Shown here one piece after another: positions 54,479 to 63,003 of a DNA stretch of 64,000 nucleotides. Location of the stretch: the NCBI GenBank assembly GCA_005888095.1, contig VBKF01000097.1, forward strand, positions 44,005-108,004. The letters are read 5' to 3'. How positions within the stretch are numbered: position 1 is the stretch's first letter; the number at the start of each line of letters is the position of its first letter. Source of the stretch: Deltaproteobacteria bacterium (GTDB taxonomy: Bacteria; Desulfobacterota; Binatia; DP-6). The notes beneath the pieces are model-generated. The model had not been told where the DNA came from and searched no databases. It saw only the letters and a program-made list of their open reading frames with translations. The position numbers and the translations under genes are program-made.

Positions 54479-56941
54479 ATGAAGGGTCTCCTGCAACTCG
54501 CCCTCGGCAGCCTGCTGGTTCTCCTGACGAGCGGCGCCCTCGCCGCGCCGCCGACCCCCGGCCAGCACTTCGATTGCAGTGACGGAGGGTCGGGCGTCTC
54601 GTGCGCGAGCGACGACCCGGGCTGCGTCCCGCAGACCAAGGACGACCCATCGGGCGGCGTCGCCGCGACCCTCAAATGCGGCGACGCGATCGCGAAGGCG
54701 TTCGGTGCGGCGGTCAGAGCCGTCATCAAGTGCCACAAGGCCATGGCGGACTCCGTCCTGAAGGGCTCGCCGGTCGACGACGAGGCCTGTGAGAGCGGGC
54801 CTGGCAAGTCAGCCAAGGGGAAGCTCGACGCGGCGATCACCAAGGTAGGGCCGGTCTGCACCTCCACCCAGCTGACGCTGGCGGCGGCGGAGGAGGCGAC
54901 GCTGTTCGCGAACAAGTCGAATCCGCTCTCGCTCGACGCGCAGGCGGCGGCCGTCTACTGCGACGGCTCGATGCCGATCGACCCGGCGGGCGCGGGGGGC
55001 GACGACGCCGGCACGATCGACTCGACGGCGGCGGATGCGAAGGACCGGCTCAAGTGCGCCGACACGGTGGGCTCGGAGCTCGGCAAGCTCGCCGCCGCGG
55101 CGATCAAGTGCCACATCAAGCTCGCTGACAGCGACTTCAAGGCCAAGGACTTCGACGAGAACGTGTGCGAGGAGCTCGACCCGGTGAAGGGCAAGTCCGC
55201 GCTGCAGAAATACAATGCGGCGATGACGAAGCTCACCTCGAAGGGCATCTGCACCCAGAGCTGCCTGACGGAGCCGAACCGGCTCGCGCTCGGGCAGAAC
55301 ATCCTGGCGCAGGTCGAAGCGGGCAACCAGATCACCTACCCGTGTGCCGGCACGACCTCGACGACGACGACCACGACGACCACCTCGAGCACCACGACCA
55401 CCTGCCCGCCGATGAGCTGCAGCTGCGCGGGCGGCACGCCGTCGACCTTCAGCTTCACGACCGTCATCGGCTCCGGCACCTGCGGCCATCTCGACGGCGA
55501 CGGGAACCCGAACATGTACTCGCTCGCCTGCGGTGGGCTCTACTTCGGCGGCGCGGGGGTGGGCGTGCCCCTGCCCTCGAAGGTGCCCGACTATGGGAGC
55601 TCGTTCCTCAACGCCTGCTGCAGCGGGACGACGCTCACGTTGAGCGGCACCTCGTCCGCCCAGGCGGGCGGGAACCGCTGCATCCAGGGGTTGTCCTCGA
55701 AGCGCGGGATGTCCTGCACGACCAACAGCGACTGCGCGGGGCCGTGCAGCCTCAACTCGGACTGCTCGCCCGGCGGGACGTGCTCCGGCGGCGGCACCTG
55801 CACCAGCGCGAAGTGCGCGCTGCTGCAGTGCACGAACGCCGGCTGCCTCTACGGCCCGCCGCTGCCCATCCCCAACGCGGCGCACAACAGCGCGGCGACG
55901 AGCACCTGCGTCATCAACACCATCACCGCCAACGGCAGCGGAACGGCGGACTGCTCGGCGGGTTCGGTGACGGCGCTCAACCTGCCGCTCAGCTCGGCGC
56001 TCTTCCTGGATTCGGACCTCATGACGATGCGGTGCAGCGGCGGCTCCAACGCGGGCGCAAACTGCACCGGCAACGGCGGCTGCGGCACCGTCGCCGCCGG
56101 CACGCCGTGCCCCGGGGGCACCTGTGTCAATGACACGGGTCGTTGTCGCAACGGCTTCGGGGACCCCGCCGACACGCCGTGCTGCTCGGACACGGACTGC
56201 GGCGGTGGCGCGGGGGTCTGCGAGACGGGCAGGTGCCAGGGCGGCTCGAACGCCAACTTCGGCTGCATCACCGACGCCGACTGCCCGGGCGGCTCGTGCA
56301 TCACCTTCATCCAGCCCTGCCCGATCTGCGGCCCCAACAACAAGTGCGACGGCGGCATCAACGATGGCCTGAGCTGCACGCCGGGAGACACCATCCCGGA
56401 CGGGGACTATCCGACCAGCCACGACTGTCCGCCGCCGCCGGCGGCCAGCCTCGGCGCGCTGCCGATCCCGTACCTGCTCGACACCGGCACCGTCCAGAAG
56501 GTGTCGGTCGACCTTCCCGATCAGGCGGCCGTGTTCTGCGGCTTCTGCCGGAGCAAGACCCTCAACACGTTCGCTCGCCGGTGCAACGGCTCGGCCTCGG
56601 GCGTCGCCTGCTCGTGCTCCATCGGTACGCCCTGCGTCGCGTGCGGCGGCGACCCGTGTCTCCCCGTGCCGTGCACGTCGAACACCGACTGCTCCACCCT
56701 GGGTGCCTTCAACAGCTGCGGCCAGCGCACCTCGGGCGCCTTCACCGCTGTGGACGTGGCCCGCACCATCGTCGAGACGGGTACCACCGCGGGGGCACTG
56801 ACGACCGGCGGTCTGCCGCAACCCGGCAACCTGGTCAGCATCTTCTGCATCCCGCTGACCTTCAACTCGCTCGTCGACTCGGCCGGCGACCTGCCGGGCC
56901 CGGGCGCCGTCGCCCTCCCGGTCACGATGCAGATCCAGTAG
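54479..56941 (+). CDS. Large secreted cysteine-rich protein with internal duplication and Thr linker
   Basis: An 820-residue exported protein. A Sec signal (LLQLALGSLLVLLTSGALAA) ends near residue 22. Residues about 64-161 and 190-289 are diverged copies of one unit: LKC..., IKCH(K/I)...AD, CE, GKSA...K...AA(I/M)TK, C. Then comes a Thr-rich linker (about 292-308), and a region with many cysteine motifs such as TDCGGGAGVCETGRC and CITDADCPGGSC resembling short disulfide-rich repeats. The ATG at 54479 follows a GGAGAAG ribosome site. Such modular secreted proteins occur in myxobacterial and Binatota-like genomes. Function unknown; surface or extracellular binding is a guess. Confidence 0.8.
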   Translation: MKGLLQLALGSLLVLLTSGALAAPPTPGQHFDCSDGGSGVSCASDDPGCVPQTKDDPSGGVAATLKCGDAIAKAFGAAVRAVIKCHKAMADSVLKGSPVDDEACESGPGKSAKGKLDAAITKVGPVCTSTQLTLAAAEEATLFANKSNPLSLDAQAAAVYCDGSMPIDPAGAGGDDAGTIDSTAADAKDRLKCADTVGSELGKLAAAAIKCHIKLADSDFKAKDFDENVCEELDPVKGKSALQKYNAAMTKLTSKGICTQSCLTEPNRLALGQNILAQVEAGNQITYPCAGTTSTTTTTTTTSSTTTTCPPMSCSCAGGTPSTFSFTTVIGSGTCGHLDGDGNPNMYSLACGGLYFGGAGVGVPLPSKVPDYGSSFLNACCSGTTLTLSGTSSAQAGGNRCIQGLSSKRGMSCTTNSDCAGPCSLNSDCSPGGTCSGGGTCTSAKCALLQCTNAGCLYGPPLPIPNAAHNSAATSTCVINTITANGSGTADCSAGSVTALNLPLSSALFLDSDLMTMRCSGGSNAGANCTGNGGCGTVAAGTPCPGGTCVNDTGRCRNGFGDPADTPCCSDTDCGGGAGVCETGRCQGGSNANFGCITDADCPGGSCITFIQPCPICGPNNKCDGGINDGLSCTPGDTIPDGDYPTSHDCPPPPAASLGALPIPYLLDTGTVQKVSVDLPDQAAVFCGFCRSKTLNTFARRCNGSASGVACSCSIGTPCVACGGDPCLPVPCTSNTDCSTLGAFNSCGQRTSGAFTAVDVARTIVETGTTAGALTTGGLPQPGNLVSIFCIPLTFNSLVDSAGDLPGPGAVALPVTMQIQ

Positions 56942-56953
56942 CGCTGCAGACGA

Positions 56954-56988
56954 CCCGCGCCGCGCGGCTCCGTGCCGCGTGGCGCGGG
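56954..56988 (+). terminator. 15-bp hairpin terminator after the Cys-rich gene
   Basis: CCCGCGCCGCGCGGC (56954-56968) pairs with GCCGCGTGGCGCGGG (56974-56988), 15 pairs including one G-T, loop TCCGT. It begins 12 bases after the TAG. There is no T tract. Confidence 0.65.
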
Positions 56989-57158
56989 GTTCCGCTCCTG
57001 CTCGCGCACGGTCCGGGCCGGGTCGAGCGCCGGACAGCCGTCATGACGCTTGGATATCTTCGCCCACGGCGTGCAGGCATTAGGTCGCTCTACATCCCAC
57101 GGGAGCGATGCGGCTCTCAGCGTCACGCTTCCGGGCACAAAGGCCAACGGAGGCGACG

Positions 57159-57898
57159 ATGACGAGACTCGCGACGGTTCTCGCAGTGGCGGCGCTGTAC
57201 GCCGGATCGGCCCTTGCTCAGAGCAGCGGCAACTTCACAGACACTGTGGACGACGCCCTGTGTTCGATCAATTCGGCGACTGGAGATGAAAGTTGTACCA
57301 ACCAAAACGGGACCAACGTCTGCACGACGCCGACCCCCGGCGGCTCTTTGACCGCAGCCATCAAACTCCCGAATTCCAGCCCCGCGCTCCTGGTGACGCC
57401 CTCACTCGCGACCGGGCTCTACACCAACATACCGGTGGGCGCCAACTCGGAAACGGCCGCAATCGTAGTGACCGTCACCGACACGTTTGGCATCCCGGCG
57501 CAAACCGTGACTCTCAGTCCAGACCAGACGTGCGTGCAGACAGTGGGAACCACGCCTTGCTCAGGCCCGAGCGCCACGTGCAAGTGCGGCGTGGTCTACG
57601 ACGAGCGCTTCCAGATGGTGACCTCCCTGATGGGCCCTCTCCCCGTCTCTCTCATCCTGAGCACCCTTTCAGCGCACAGCTCAACTTCGTCGAGGCAAAC
57701 GCACCGGGGGGCACCCACAACGTCACGATGGCATGGTACTTCGGGTGCGACGACGGCAGCGGCCAGCTCGCCACGAGCAAGTGCACCACCACGTTTACAC
57801 CGGGAACCGCTGCCGCGTGCGCGGGTCCGGGGACGCTCACTGTCCAGCAGGTCCAGAACTTCCACAGGGACAGCCAGGCCCAGAGCACGGGCCCGTGA
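57159..57898 (+). pseudogene. Frameshifted secreted protein gene
   Basis: The frame from ATG 57159 (ribosome site GGAGGCGACG) begins with a clear signal peptide (RLATVLAVAALYAGSALA) and carries a protein-like sequence through CKCGVVYDERFQMVTSLMGP to about 57640. After that it degenerates into Arg/Ser-rich text, while the next frame becomes protein-like and ends ...FSAQLNFVEANAPGGTHN, MAWYFGCDDGSGQLATSKC and VQQVQNFHRDSQ, then TGA 57898. A single-base change (one base lost, or two gained) between about 57635 and 57665 would restore an intact 246-residue exported protein. It may be a real mutation or a sequencing error. Family not recognised; its cysteines resemble those of the upstream secreted protein. 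Confidence 0.75.
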
Positions 57899-58039
57899 CC
57901 GACGGCTCCCCTTTTGATCGGCTGTTGTTGGTGCGCGGCGTCGCCGGCGTGATCGCGTCGGCGGGAGGGGCTTCTTGCGCATGGCGCGGGCAATCCGTAC
58001 GGTAGCGCGGACTCGCGAAGGCTTCGTTCCCGGAATGCC

Positions 58040-58453
58040 ATGGCCAAGAAGCCCCGGGCATCGACGAGACGCGGGCAGCAGCGGACTGGTGGCACACGCG
58101 CAGCGAGTCGAGGCGCGCGACGTTCTGGAGCAGAGCGGACTTCGCCGCCCGCCACGGCGCCGGCCACACGCTGCGACCTGTGTGGCGAGGCGACCAGTGG
58201 GGGGCCGCGACATGCCTCGGCGGCTGAATGCTTCGTGGCCCTGCGGCAGGCCCTCGACGCCGCTCGCGAGGAGGTGACGCTGGCGCGTGGCCGCCTGGCA
58301 CTCGTCGAGCATCGTGCCGGCGGCGCCGAGGAAGCGCTGCGCGCGGTCGCCGAGTTGTTCCGTGGTGACACGACACCGAAGGCGCTGCCTCGGCTCGTGG
58401 CACGGATCAAGGAGTTGATCGCGCTGCACGCTGGGAGCCCCGCCAAAGGCTAG
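58040..58453 (+). CDS. Small hypothetical protein with Cys pair and coiled coil
   Basis: A 137-residue protein from ATG 58040. The N-terminus is basic (MAKKPRASTRRGQQRTGG). A CDLCGE motif is followed by a helical part (EVTLARGRLALVEHRAGGAEEALRAVAELF) with a likely short coiled coil. The family is not recognised. Its TAG stop (58451-58453) is formed by the first bases of the second palindrome-bounded element. Confidence 0.55.
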   Translation: MAKKPRASTRRGQQRTGGTRAASRGARRSGAERTSPPATAPATRCDLCGEATSGGPRHASAAECFVALRQALDAAREEVTLARGRLALVEHRAGGAEEALRAVAELFRGDTTPKALPRLVARIKELIALHAGSPAKG

Positions 58454-58758
58454 GAGCGCGACCCAAGACATCTTGGGTCGCGAACCGGACGCGAGGGTGT
58501 TCCGTCGGGATCACGCCCGACTGTCCTGCCGCGGCTGGCGAAGCCAGCGCGGCAGACGAACACGCGCGTTTCCACGGCCGCCGCAGACCGGCCCAATCGC
58601 CAACCGGTACGCATGAGCACCGCGAGACCTCTGGAACGGCGCGTGTCCGTTCTGCCGCGCTGGCTTCGCCAGCCGCGGCACGGCGGTCGCGCGTGCCGCG
58701 AGCGCCACATGCTCGCGTCCGTGCCCGCGACCCAAGAAGTCTTGGGTCGCGCTCCTAG
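58450..58758. repeat. Palindrome-bounded repeat element, copy B
   Basis: Second copy of the element at 19-288. It opens CTAGGAG (58450-58456) and closes CTCCTAG (58752-58758). The outer palindromes are CGCGACCCAAGA/TCTTGGGTCGCG (58457-58482, loop CA) and GCGACCCAAGA/TCTTGGGTCGC (58727-58750, loop AG). The inner hairpins are 58527-58556 (arms CTGGC/GCCAG, loop GAA) and 58653-58680 (arms CTGGC/GCCAG around TTCG), the latter identical to that at 184-211. The central 100 bases differ between copies except for short stretches (for example CATGCTCGCGTCCGT near the right end in both). It is 309 bp against 270 bp in copy A. Confidence 0.88.
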
Positions 58759-58772
58759 TCGAAATCAGTCGG

Positions 58773-59402
58773 TCACCGGCGGCCTGGGCGCTTCCGGCGG
58801 GGCGGGCGGTAGATCCCCTTCAGGAAGAGCGCGGTCGTGGCGCGTTCCATGCGGGCAAGCCCCTCCGCGCTGAGGAGGGAGGCGCCGAGGTGCCGCCGCA
58901 GGGTGGGTTCGATCAGGAACGCGCCGATGTTGATCAGGATGACATGCAGCGCGGCCCAGTCACGATCAATGTCTGGCCGCAGCAGCTTCTCGGCCGCGAG
59001 CTGATCGACCTGTGCCCGCGCCAGGACGAGCAACCGCTCCAACAGCGCGCCGCCAGGTGCATCGCCCTCGAGCAGCGAGCGGCCGATATACGCGAAGACG
59101 GCCGGGTTCCTCCGGATGAACTCCGCGATGCGCGCGCCGAGCTGGCGCGCGTCCTCCCCAGGTGATGTCCCGCGCACGGGATCGCCGAACACCTCGATCG
59201 CCCGCCCCACGACGAAATCGTCGACCGCGCGACGGAGCCCCGCCTTCGAGCGGAAGTGGTGCTGGACGAGGCCGGGGGAGACCGCAGCCGCCTTCGCCAC
59301 ATCACGGATCGACGTCCCGGCGACCCCCTGCGCAGCGAACGCCTGCAGTGCGGCGTTCCGGATGCGGGCTGCGCTGGTGAGGTCTGAGGGGGCTCTTGCC
59401 AT
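58773..59402 (-). CDS. TetR-family regulator
   Basis: A 209-residue repressor. The N-terminal TetR HTH (about 10-55) contains ARIRNAALQAFAAQGVAGTSIRDVAKAAAVSPGLVQHHFRSK. A ligand-binding alpha-helical domain follows. ATG 59402 is set inside the first operator palindrome, and an excellent TATAAT (minus strand, 59418-59423) lies just upstream, leaving a very short leader, so translation may start without a ribosome site. It is divergent from the DUF-type membrane gene and presumably represses both. Confidence 0.9.
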   Translation of the reverse strand: MARAPSDLTSAARIRNAALQAFAAQGVAGTSIRDVAKAAAVSPGLVQHHFRSKAGLRRAVDDFVVGRAIEVFGDPVRGTSPGEDARQLGARIAEFIRRNPAVFAYIGRSLLEGDAPGGALLERLLVLARAQVDQLAAEKLLRPDIDRDWAALHVILINIGAFLIEPTLRRHLGASLLSAEGLARMERATTALFLKGIYRPPRRKRPGRR

Positions 59403-59432
59403 ACGATCGTATTGTAGATTATACGATCGTAT
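59401..59432. promoter_or_regulatory. Twin palindromic operators of the TetR regulator
   Basis: The perfect 12-bp palindrome ATACGATCGTAT occurs twice, at 59401-59412 and 59421-59432, with start points 20 bp apart, close to two helical turns. One copy covers the TetR start codon, the other the space before the membrane-protein gene; a TATAAT lies between on the minus strand. Two dimers on one face would block both promoters. Function is inferred from position and symmetry. Confidence 0.85.
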
Positions 59433-59457
59433 CGTCCGGAACGAGGAACGTCCAACG

Positions 59458-60111
59458 ATGTCGGACACAACGAAGCGGCGCTTCGAGGCGGCCATGGGCC
59501 TCGCCTTCCTGGCGCTCATGTCGGTGGCGCTGTTCCTCCCCGGCCAGCCGCCCAAGGCGCAGGATTCCATCGAGACGATCACCGCCGTGCTCCTCAACCG
59601 GCGACTGGCGTTCCTCGTGGGCAGCTACGTCGCCGGCCTCGCGGCGATGGCGTACCTCTGGTTCTTGGGCGGCGTCCGCGACTATCTACGGGCGCGCGGT
59701 GCCGACGGGCTCGGCGTGGCGGCGTGTGCGGGAGGCGTGTTCGCGATCACCGTAATGCTTCTCGGCATGGCGATGTTCAGCGGCGTGGCGTTCGTCGCAG
59801 CACGGCTCGGCGATCCTCCGCTCGTCCGGGCGCTCACGGATACGGGCAACATCGTGATCGAAACGAGCAAGTTCGGGTTCGCGGTCTTCGTGCTCGCCGT
59901 GTCATCTTCGGGCTGCGAGGCAGGCGCGTTCCCGCGCTGGCTCGTGCGGCTCGGCATCGCGTCGGTCGTGCTGATGCTCGTGAGCGCCGTCGCGCTCTTT
60001 TTGGACCACGGCGTCTTCCAGTTCGGCGGGCTGATCGACCTCGGGGGTGCGGTCCCGGTGCTCGTGTGGATCGGGGGCCTGAGCGTCGTGATGCTCAGGA
60101 GCGCGCGATGA
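59458..60111 (+). CDS. Six-helix membrane protein of unknown function (DUF4386-like)
   Basis: A 217-residue membrane protein with six hydrophobic segments (about 13-28, 50-70, 85-107, 130-150, 165-187, 193-213). The pattern MSDTTKRRFEAAMGLAFLALMSVALFLPG and the overall size resemble DUF4386 proteins, an uncharacterised family often beside TetR regulators. ATG 59458 follows GAGGAAC. Its stop overlaps the MAPEG start by ATGA. Likely controlled by the TetR operators just upstream. Confidence 0.75.
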   Translation: MSDTTKRRFEAAMGLAFLALMSVALFLPGQPPKAQDSIETITAVLLNRRLAFLVGSYVAGLAAMAYLWFLGGVRDYLRARGADGLGVAACAGGVFAITVMLLGMAMFSGVAFVAARLGDPPLVRALTDTGNIVIETSKFGFAVFVLAVSSSGCEAGAFPRWLVRLGIASVVLMLVSAVALFLDHGVFQFGGLIDLGGAVPVLVWIGGLSVVMLRSAR

Positions 60112-60503
60112 CGATCGACCTCGCGATGCTGACGGCGAGCGCCGTGCTTACGGGGTGCCTCGTCCTCCCGTACGGCTTCGCCATGTGGACGCAGTGGCGC
60201 ATCGTCGACGTCCTCGGGAACCGGGAGAACCCGCCACCCCTACCGCCGTGGGCCGAGCGGGCGCGGCGCGCGCACCAAAACATGCTCGAGAACTTCCCGC
60301 ACTTCGCCGCGCTTGTCCTCGTCGCGCACGTGAGCGGCCTGTCGAACGCACAGACCGCCCTCGGCGCCACCCTGTTCCTCTGGGCGCGCGTCGTGCACGC
60401 CGTCGTCTACACGACGGGGGTGTGGCGACTGCGGGCGCTCGCGTATTTCGCGGGGGTGGGCGGGGAGATCCTGATCCTCGTGCGGTTGCTGTCGGCCGCG
60501 TAG
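60108..60503 (+). CDS. MAPEG-family membrane protein
   Basis: A 131-residue four-helix membrane protein of the MAPEG family (glutathione S-transferase-like). The family motif is visible as ERARRAHQNMLENFPHFAALVL. ATG 60108 overlaps the preceding stop, so both belong to the TetR-controlled transcript. MAPEG proteins handle hydrophobic electrophiles in eukaryotes; bacterial ones are mostly uncharacterised. Confidence 0.88.
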   Translation: MTIDLAMLTASAVLTGCLVLPYGFAMWTQWRIVDVLGNRENPPPLPPWAERARRAHQNMLENFPHFAALVLVAHVSGLSNAQTALGATLFLWARVVHAVVYTTGVWRLRALAYFAGVGGEILILVRLLSAA

Positions 60504-60660
60504 TCATTCGCCCCGCCTCCCCGCGGTCGGTCCCAGGAAAAAATCTTTCGCAGACACCGATCACTGCGAAGGCGCGCTGGAACATACGGCTCCTGTGGGC
60601 TCACCGTTTCGCGAGCGCAAGGGCTCGTCTCGGGCGTGAGCGTCGGGTAAGGTCCGCTCG
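60504..60660. other. Intergenic region, nothing recognised
   Basis: These 157 bases between the MAPEG and nitroreductase genes hold no gene. A CAGGAAAAAATC stretch near 60535 is A+T-rich for this genome and could be part of a promoter. Confidence 0.4.
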
Positions 60661-61167
60661 ATGGCGGTTCGCCCGTTCGATCCAGCCACCCAGCAGATGC
60701 CGTTCAAGGCCCTTCTGGATCGCGTCTTCAGGACGCGCTGGGGCACCTGGGTCGCGATCAACGTCGGCCAGCGAATCGACCCGTATCTCATGCGCGCCAC
60801 GCGCGGCCGGGTCCGCATCAGCTTCACGGCGCCGACCATCCTCCTGAGTCACACCGGAGCAAAGACCGGCAAGCGGCGCACTACGCCGCTCCTGTACTTC
60901 ACTGATGCTGCAAACGTGGTGCTCATCGCCTCTAAAGGCGGGGCGCCGCAGCATCCCGCCTGGTATCACAACCTGAAGGCGCACCCGGAGGTCGAAGCCT
61001 CCACGGACGGTCGGCCCGAGCGGTACGTCGCCCGCGAGGCCGAAGGTGCCGAGCGCGACCGTCTCTGGAGACTCGCGATGAAGCTCTACTCCGGCTACGA
61101 GGAATACCAGGCGCGGGCGACGAATCGCCGCATTCCGGTCATCGTGCTCGAACCTGCCAAGCGCTAA
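60661..61167 (+). CDS. Deazaflavin (F420)-dependent nitroreductase family protein
   Basis: A 168-residue protein of the DDN/F420H2-dependent reductase family (split beta-barrel). Motifs are LLSHTGAKTGKRRTTPLLYF, VVLIASKGGAPQHPAWYHNLKAHPEV and EGAERDRLWRLAMKLYSGYEEYQARATNRRIPVIVLEP. Mycobacterial relatives reduce nitro compounds or quinones with F420H2. An LLM-class F420-type enzyme is encoded at 51.3-52.2 kb. ATG 60661. Use of F420 by this organism is inference. Confidence 0.9.
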   Translation: MAVRPFDPATQQMPFKALLDRVFRTRWGTWVAINVGQRIDPYLMRATRGRVRISFTAPTILLSHTGAKTGKRRTTPLLYFTDAANVVLIASKGGAPQHPAWYHNLKAHPEVEASTDGRPERYVAREAEGAERDRLWRLAMKLYSGYEEYQARATNRRIPVIVLEPAKR

Positions 61168-61227
61168 CCGCGCTGCCGGCCCATCTGCTCCCACGCGGCC
61201 TGTGCCCCGCCGTCCTCGAGATGGCGC

Positions 61228-62406
61228 TCAGTGTGCTCGGACGATGCTGAGAATCATCCCGAGTCCCGCACCGGCCACGATCAGCCACGTCGAATTCAGC
61301 CGGAAGCGGAGGAGGATGGCGCTCGCGACGAGCAGCGCCGCCGTCCCGAGGTCCACGACCGCTACCCGGCCCAACTGCCACGTGACAACGGCCATGAGCG
61401 CGAGGGCGCCGACCGTCACGCCATCGAGGATCGACGCTACGAGGCCGGACTGCCGCAGGCGCGGCACGAAGGGACCGCTGGCGGCGACGAGGAGGAAGGC
61501 GGGCAGGAAGATGGCGAGCGTGGCGACGGCCGCGCCGGTCCAGCCCGCGAGCAGGTAGCCGATGAAGGTGGCCGTCGTGAAGACGGGTCCCGGCGTCACC
61601 TGTCCGACCGCCACCGCGTCGAGCAACTGGTGCTCGGTGAGCCAGTGCAGCCGTTCGACCAGATCGGCGCGCAGGAATGCCAGCAGCACGTACCCGCTGC
61701 CGAAGACCAGCGCGCCGATCTTCAGGAAGACGAGGAACACGCTCGGCAGCGTTACCGGCGTGCCGATGGCCCCTGCCGCGACGACCGGCGAGATCGGCAA
61801 CAGCGCGGGGACGCTTCCCGTGCCGACCGCTCGCATCCCCCGCGCCACGGCGATGGTGATGCCCGAGACGAGCAGCACCGCCACGGGTGCCAGCCCGGCG
61901 AGGCTCAGCGCGGCGGCGGCCACACCGACCACGACCGACGCGACATCCTTGACGCCGGCCCGCCCGAGCCGCCACACCGCCTGGACGATGATCGCCACGA
62001 CGACCGGCCGGATGCCGTAGAGCACGCCCGCTGTCTGCGGCAACGCGCCGAACCGCGTGTACATCCACGCGAGAGCCGCGACGAGCAGCGCAGCCGGGAC
62101 GACGAAGCAGACGCCCCCGACGATCAGCCCGAGCCAGCCGGCGCGCACGTAGCCGAGGTAGATCGCCATCTCGCTCGAGCTCGGCCCGGGGAGGAGGTTG
62201 GCGGCGCCGAGCAGGTCGAGAAAGCGCTGGGGCGTGAGCCACTGCCGGCGGACGACCGCCTCGTCTTCCATCATGGCGATGTGGGCGGCAGGACCGCCGA
62301 AGGCGGTGAGACCCAGGCGTAGGAAGACCGCTGCGAGTTCGCGCAGCCGCGCCGCTCGGCGCTCCGGGGCGACGTGCGCTGGGCTGCCGGCGGCCGGCGC
62401 GCTCAC
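61228..62406 (-). CDS. chrA: Chromate transporter, long-chain type
   Basis: A 392-residue CHR-family protein with two homologous halves: the first with FLRLGLTAFGGPAAHIAMME and ANLLPGPSSSEMAIYLGYVRAGW, the second with FLKIGALVFGSGYVLLAFLRADLVE and VGQVTPGPVFTTATFIGYLLAG. About twelve membrane helices. Two-domain ChrA proteins export chromate. GTG 62406 overlaps the DoxX stop (GTGA). No chrB/chrC is visible. Sulfate or chromate transport is known of the family; the substrate here is inferred. Confidence 0.9.
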   Translation of the reverse strand: MSAPAAGSPAHVAPERRAARLRELAAVFLRLGLTAFGGPAAHIAMMEDEAVVRRQWLTPQRFLDLLGAANLLPGPSSSEMAIYLGYVRAGWLGLIVGGVCFVVPAALLVAALAWMYTRFGALPQTAGVLYGIRPVVVAIIVQAVWRLGRAGVKDVASVVVGVAAAALSLAGLAPVAVLLVSGITIAVARGMRAVGTGSVPALLPISPVVAAGAIGTPVTLPSVFLVFLKIGALVFGSGYVLLAFLRADLVERLHWLTEHQLLDAVAVGQVTPGPVFTTATFIGYLLAGWTGAAVATLAIFLPAFLLVAASGPFVPRLRQSGLVASILDGVTVGALALMAVVTWQLGRVAVVDLGTAALLVASAILLRFRLNSTWLIVAGAGLGMILSIVRAH

Positions 62407-62900
62407 GGCAGGGTGCCGGGTAAGGCAGACGAGCTCGTGGACCGCAGGACGTCGAGGGACCACGGGCCGGCGCCCACGATCAGCAGGAACAGCAGGCCCA
62501 CGAGCATCGCGAAGTCGGTGCGCGCCTCCGACGCCATGCTCCAGAAGCCGTAGCGCGTCTGTTGGGGCAGCGTGAAGGGACCGTAGCCGTGGCCGAGGAG
62601 GATGGGGACCTTGGTCGAGAGGATCGCCACCGTGATGTCCACGAGCAGGGGAACCGTTGCCAGCCGGGTCAGAAGCCCGAGCACCAGCAGCGCGCCGCAG
62701 GCGATCTCGACCCCGCCGACGAACGGTCCCATCACCTCGGGCGCCGGAATGCCGATCCGAGCAAAACGCCCCGTCCCCATCACGGCAGGGAAGAGGAACT
62801 TCTGAATCCCCTCCTCGAAGAACACGAGCCCGACGAGCAGGCGAGTGAGGATCACCGCCCGAGGGCCGTGCGGAGATCGCCCCGTTCGGTCTTCGCGCAT
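62403..62900 (-). CDS. DoxX-family membrane protein
   Basis: A 165-residue four-helix membrane protein. AVILTRLLVGLVFFEEGIQKFLFP, MGPFVGGVEIACGALLVLGLLTRLATVPLLVD and FAMLVGLLFLLIVGAG match DoxX/SURF4-like proteins, often tied to thiol or redox systems. ATG 62900 has a GAGGAGG ribosome site 12 bases upstream. Coupled to chrA. No signal beyond the helices. Confidence 0.88.
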   Translation of the reverse strand: MREDRTGRSPHGPRAVILTRLLVGLVFFEEGIQKFLFPAVMGTGRFARIGIPAPEVMGPFVGGVEIACGALLVLGLLTRLATVPLLVDITVAILSTKVPILLGHGYGPFTLPQQTRYGFWSMASEARTDFAMLVGLLFLLIVGAGPWSLDVLRSTSSSALPGTLP

Positions 62901-63003
62901 CTTGCCGTTGACCTCCTCGCCGGGAGCGGACAATCGCCGGCCCGAGGTGTAACACCCGCCTGAAGCTCGGGTCCATCTGGAGGCCAGGAGAGGAGGAACC
63001 GTC

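Noticed and set aside
55369..55410. Thr-codon run that looks like a microsatellite or small repeat array
   Set aside because: It encodes the Thr linker of the secreted protein in frame and has mixed ACG/ACC codons, so it is coding sequence.
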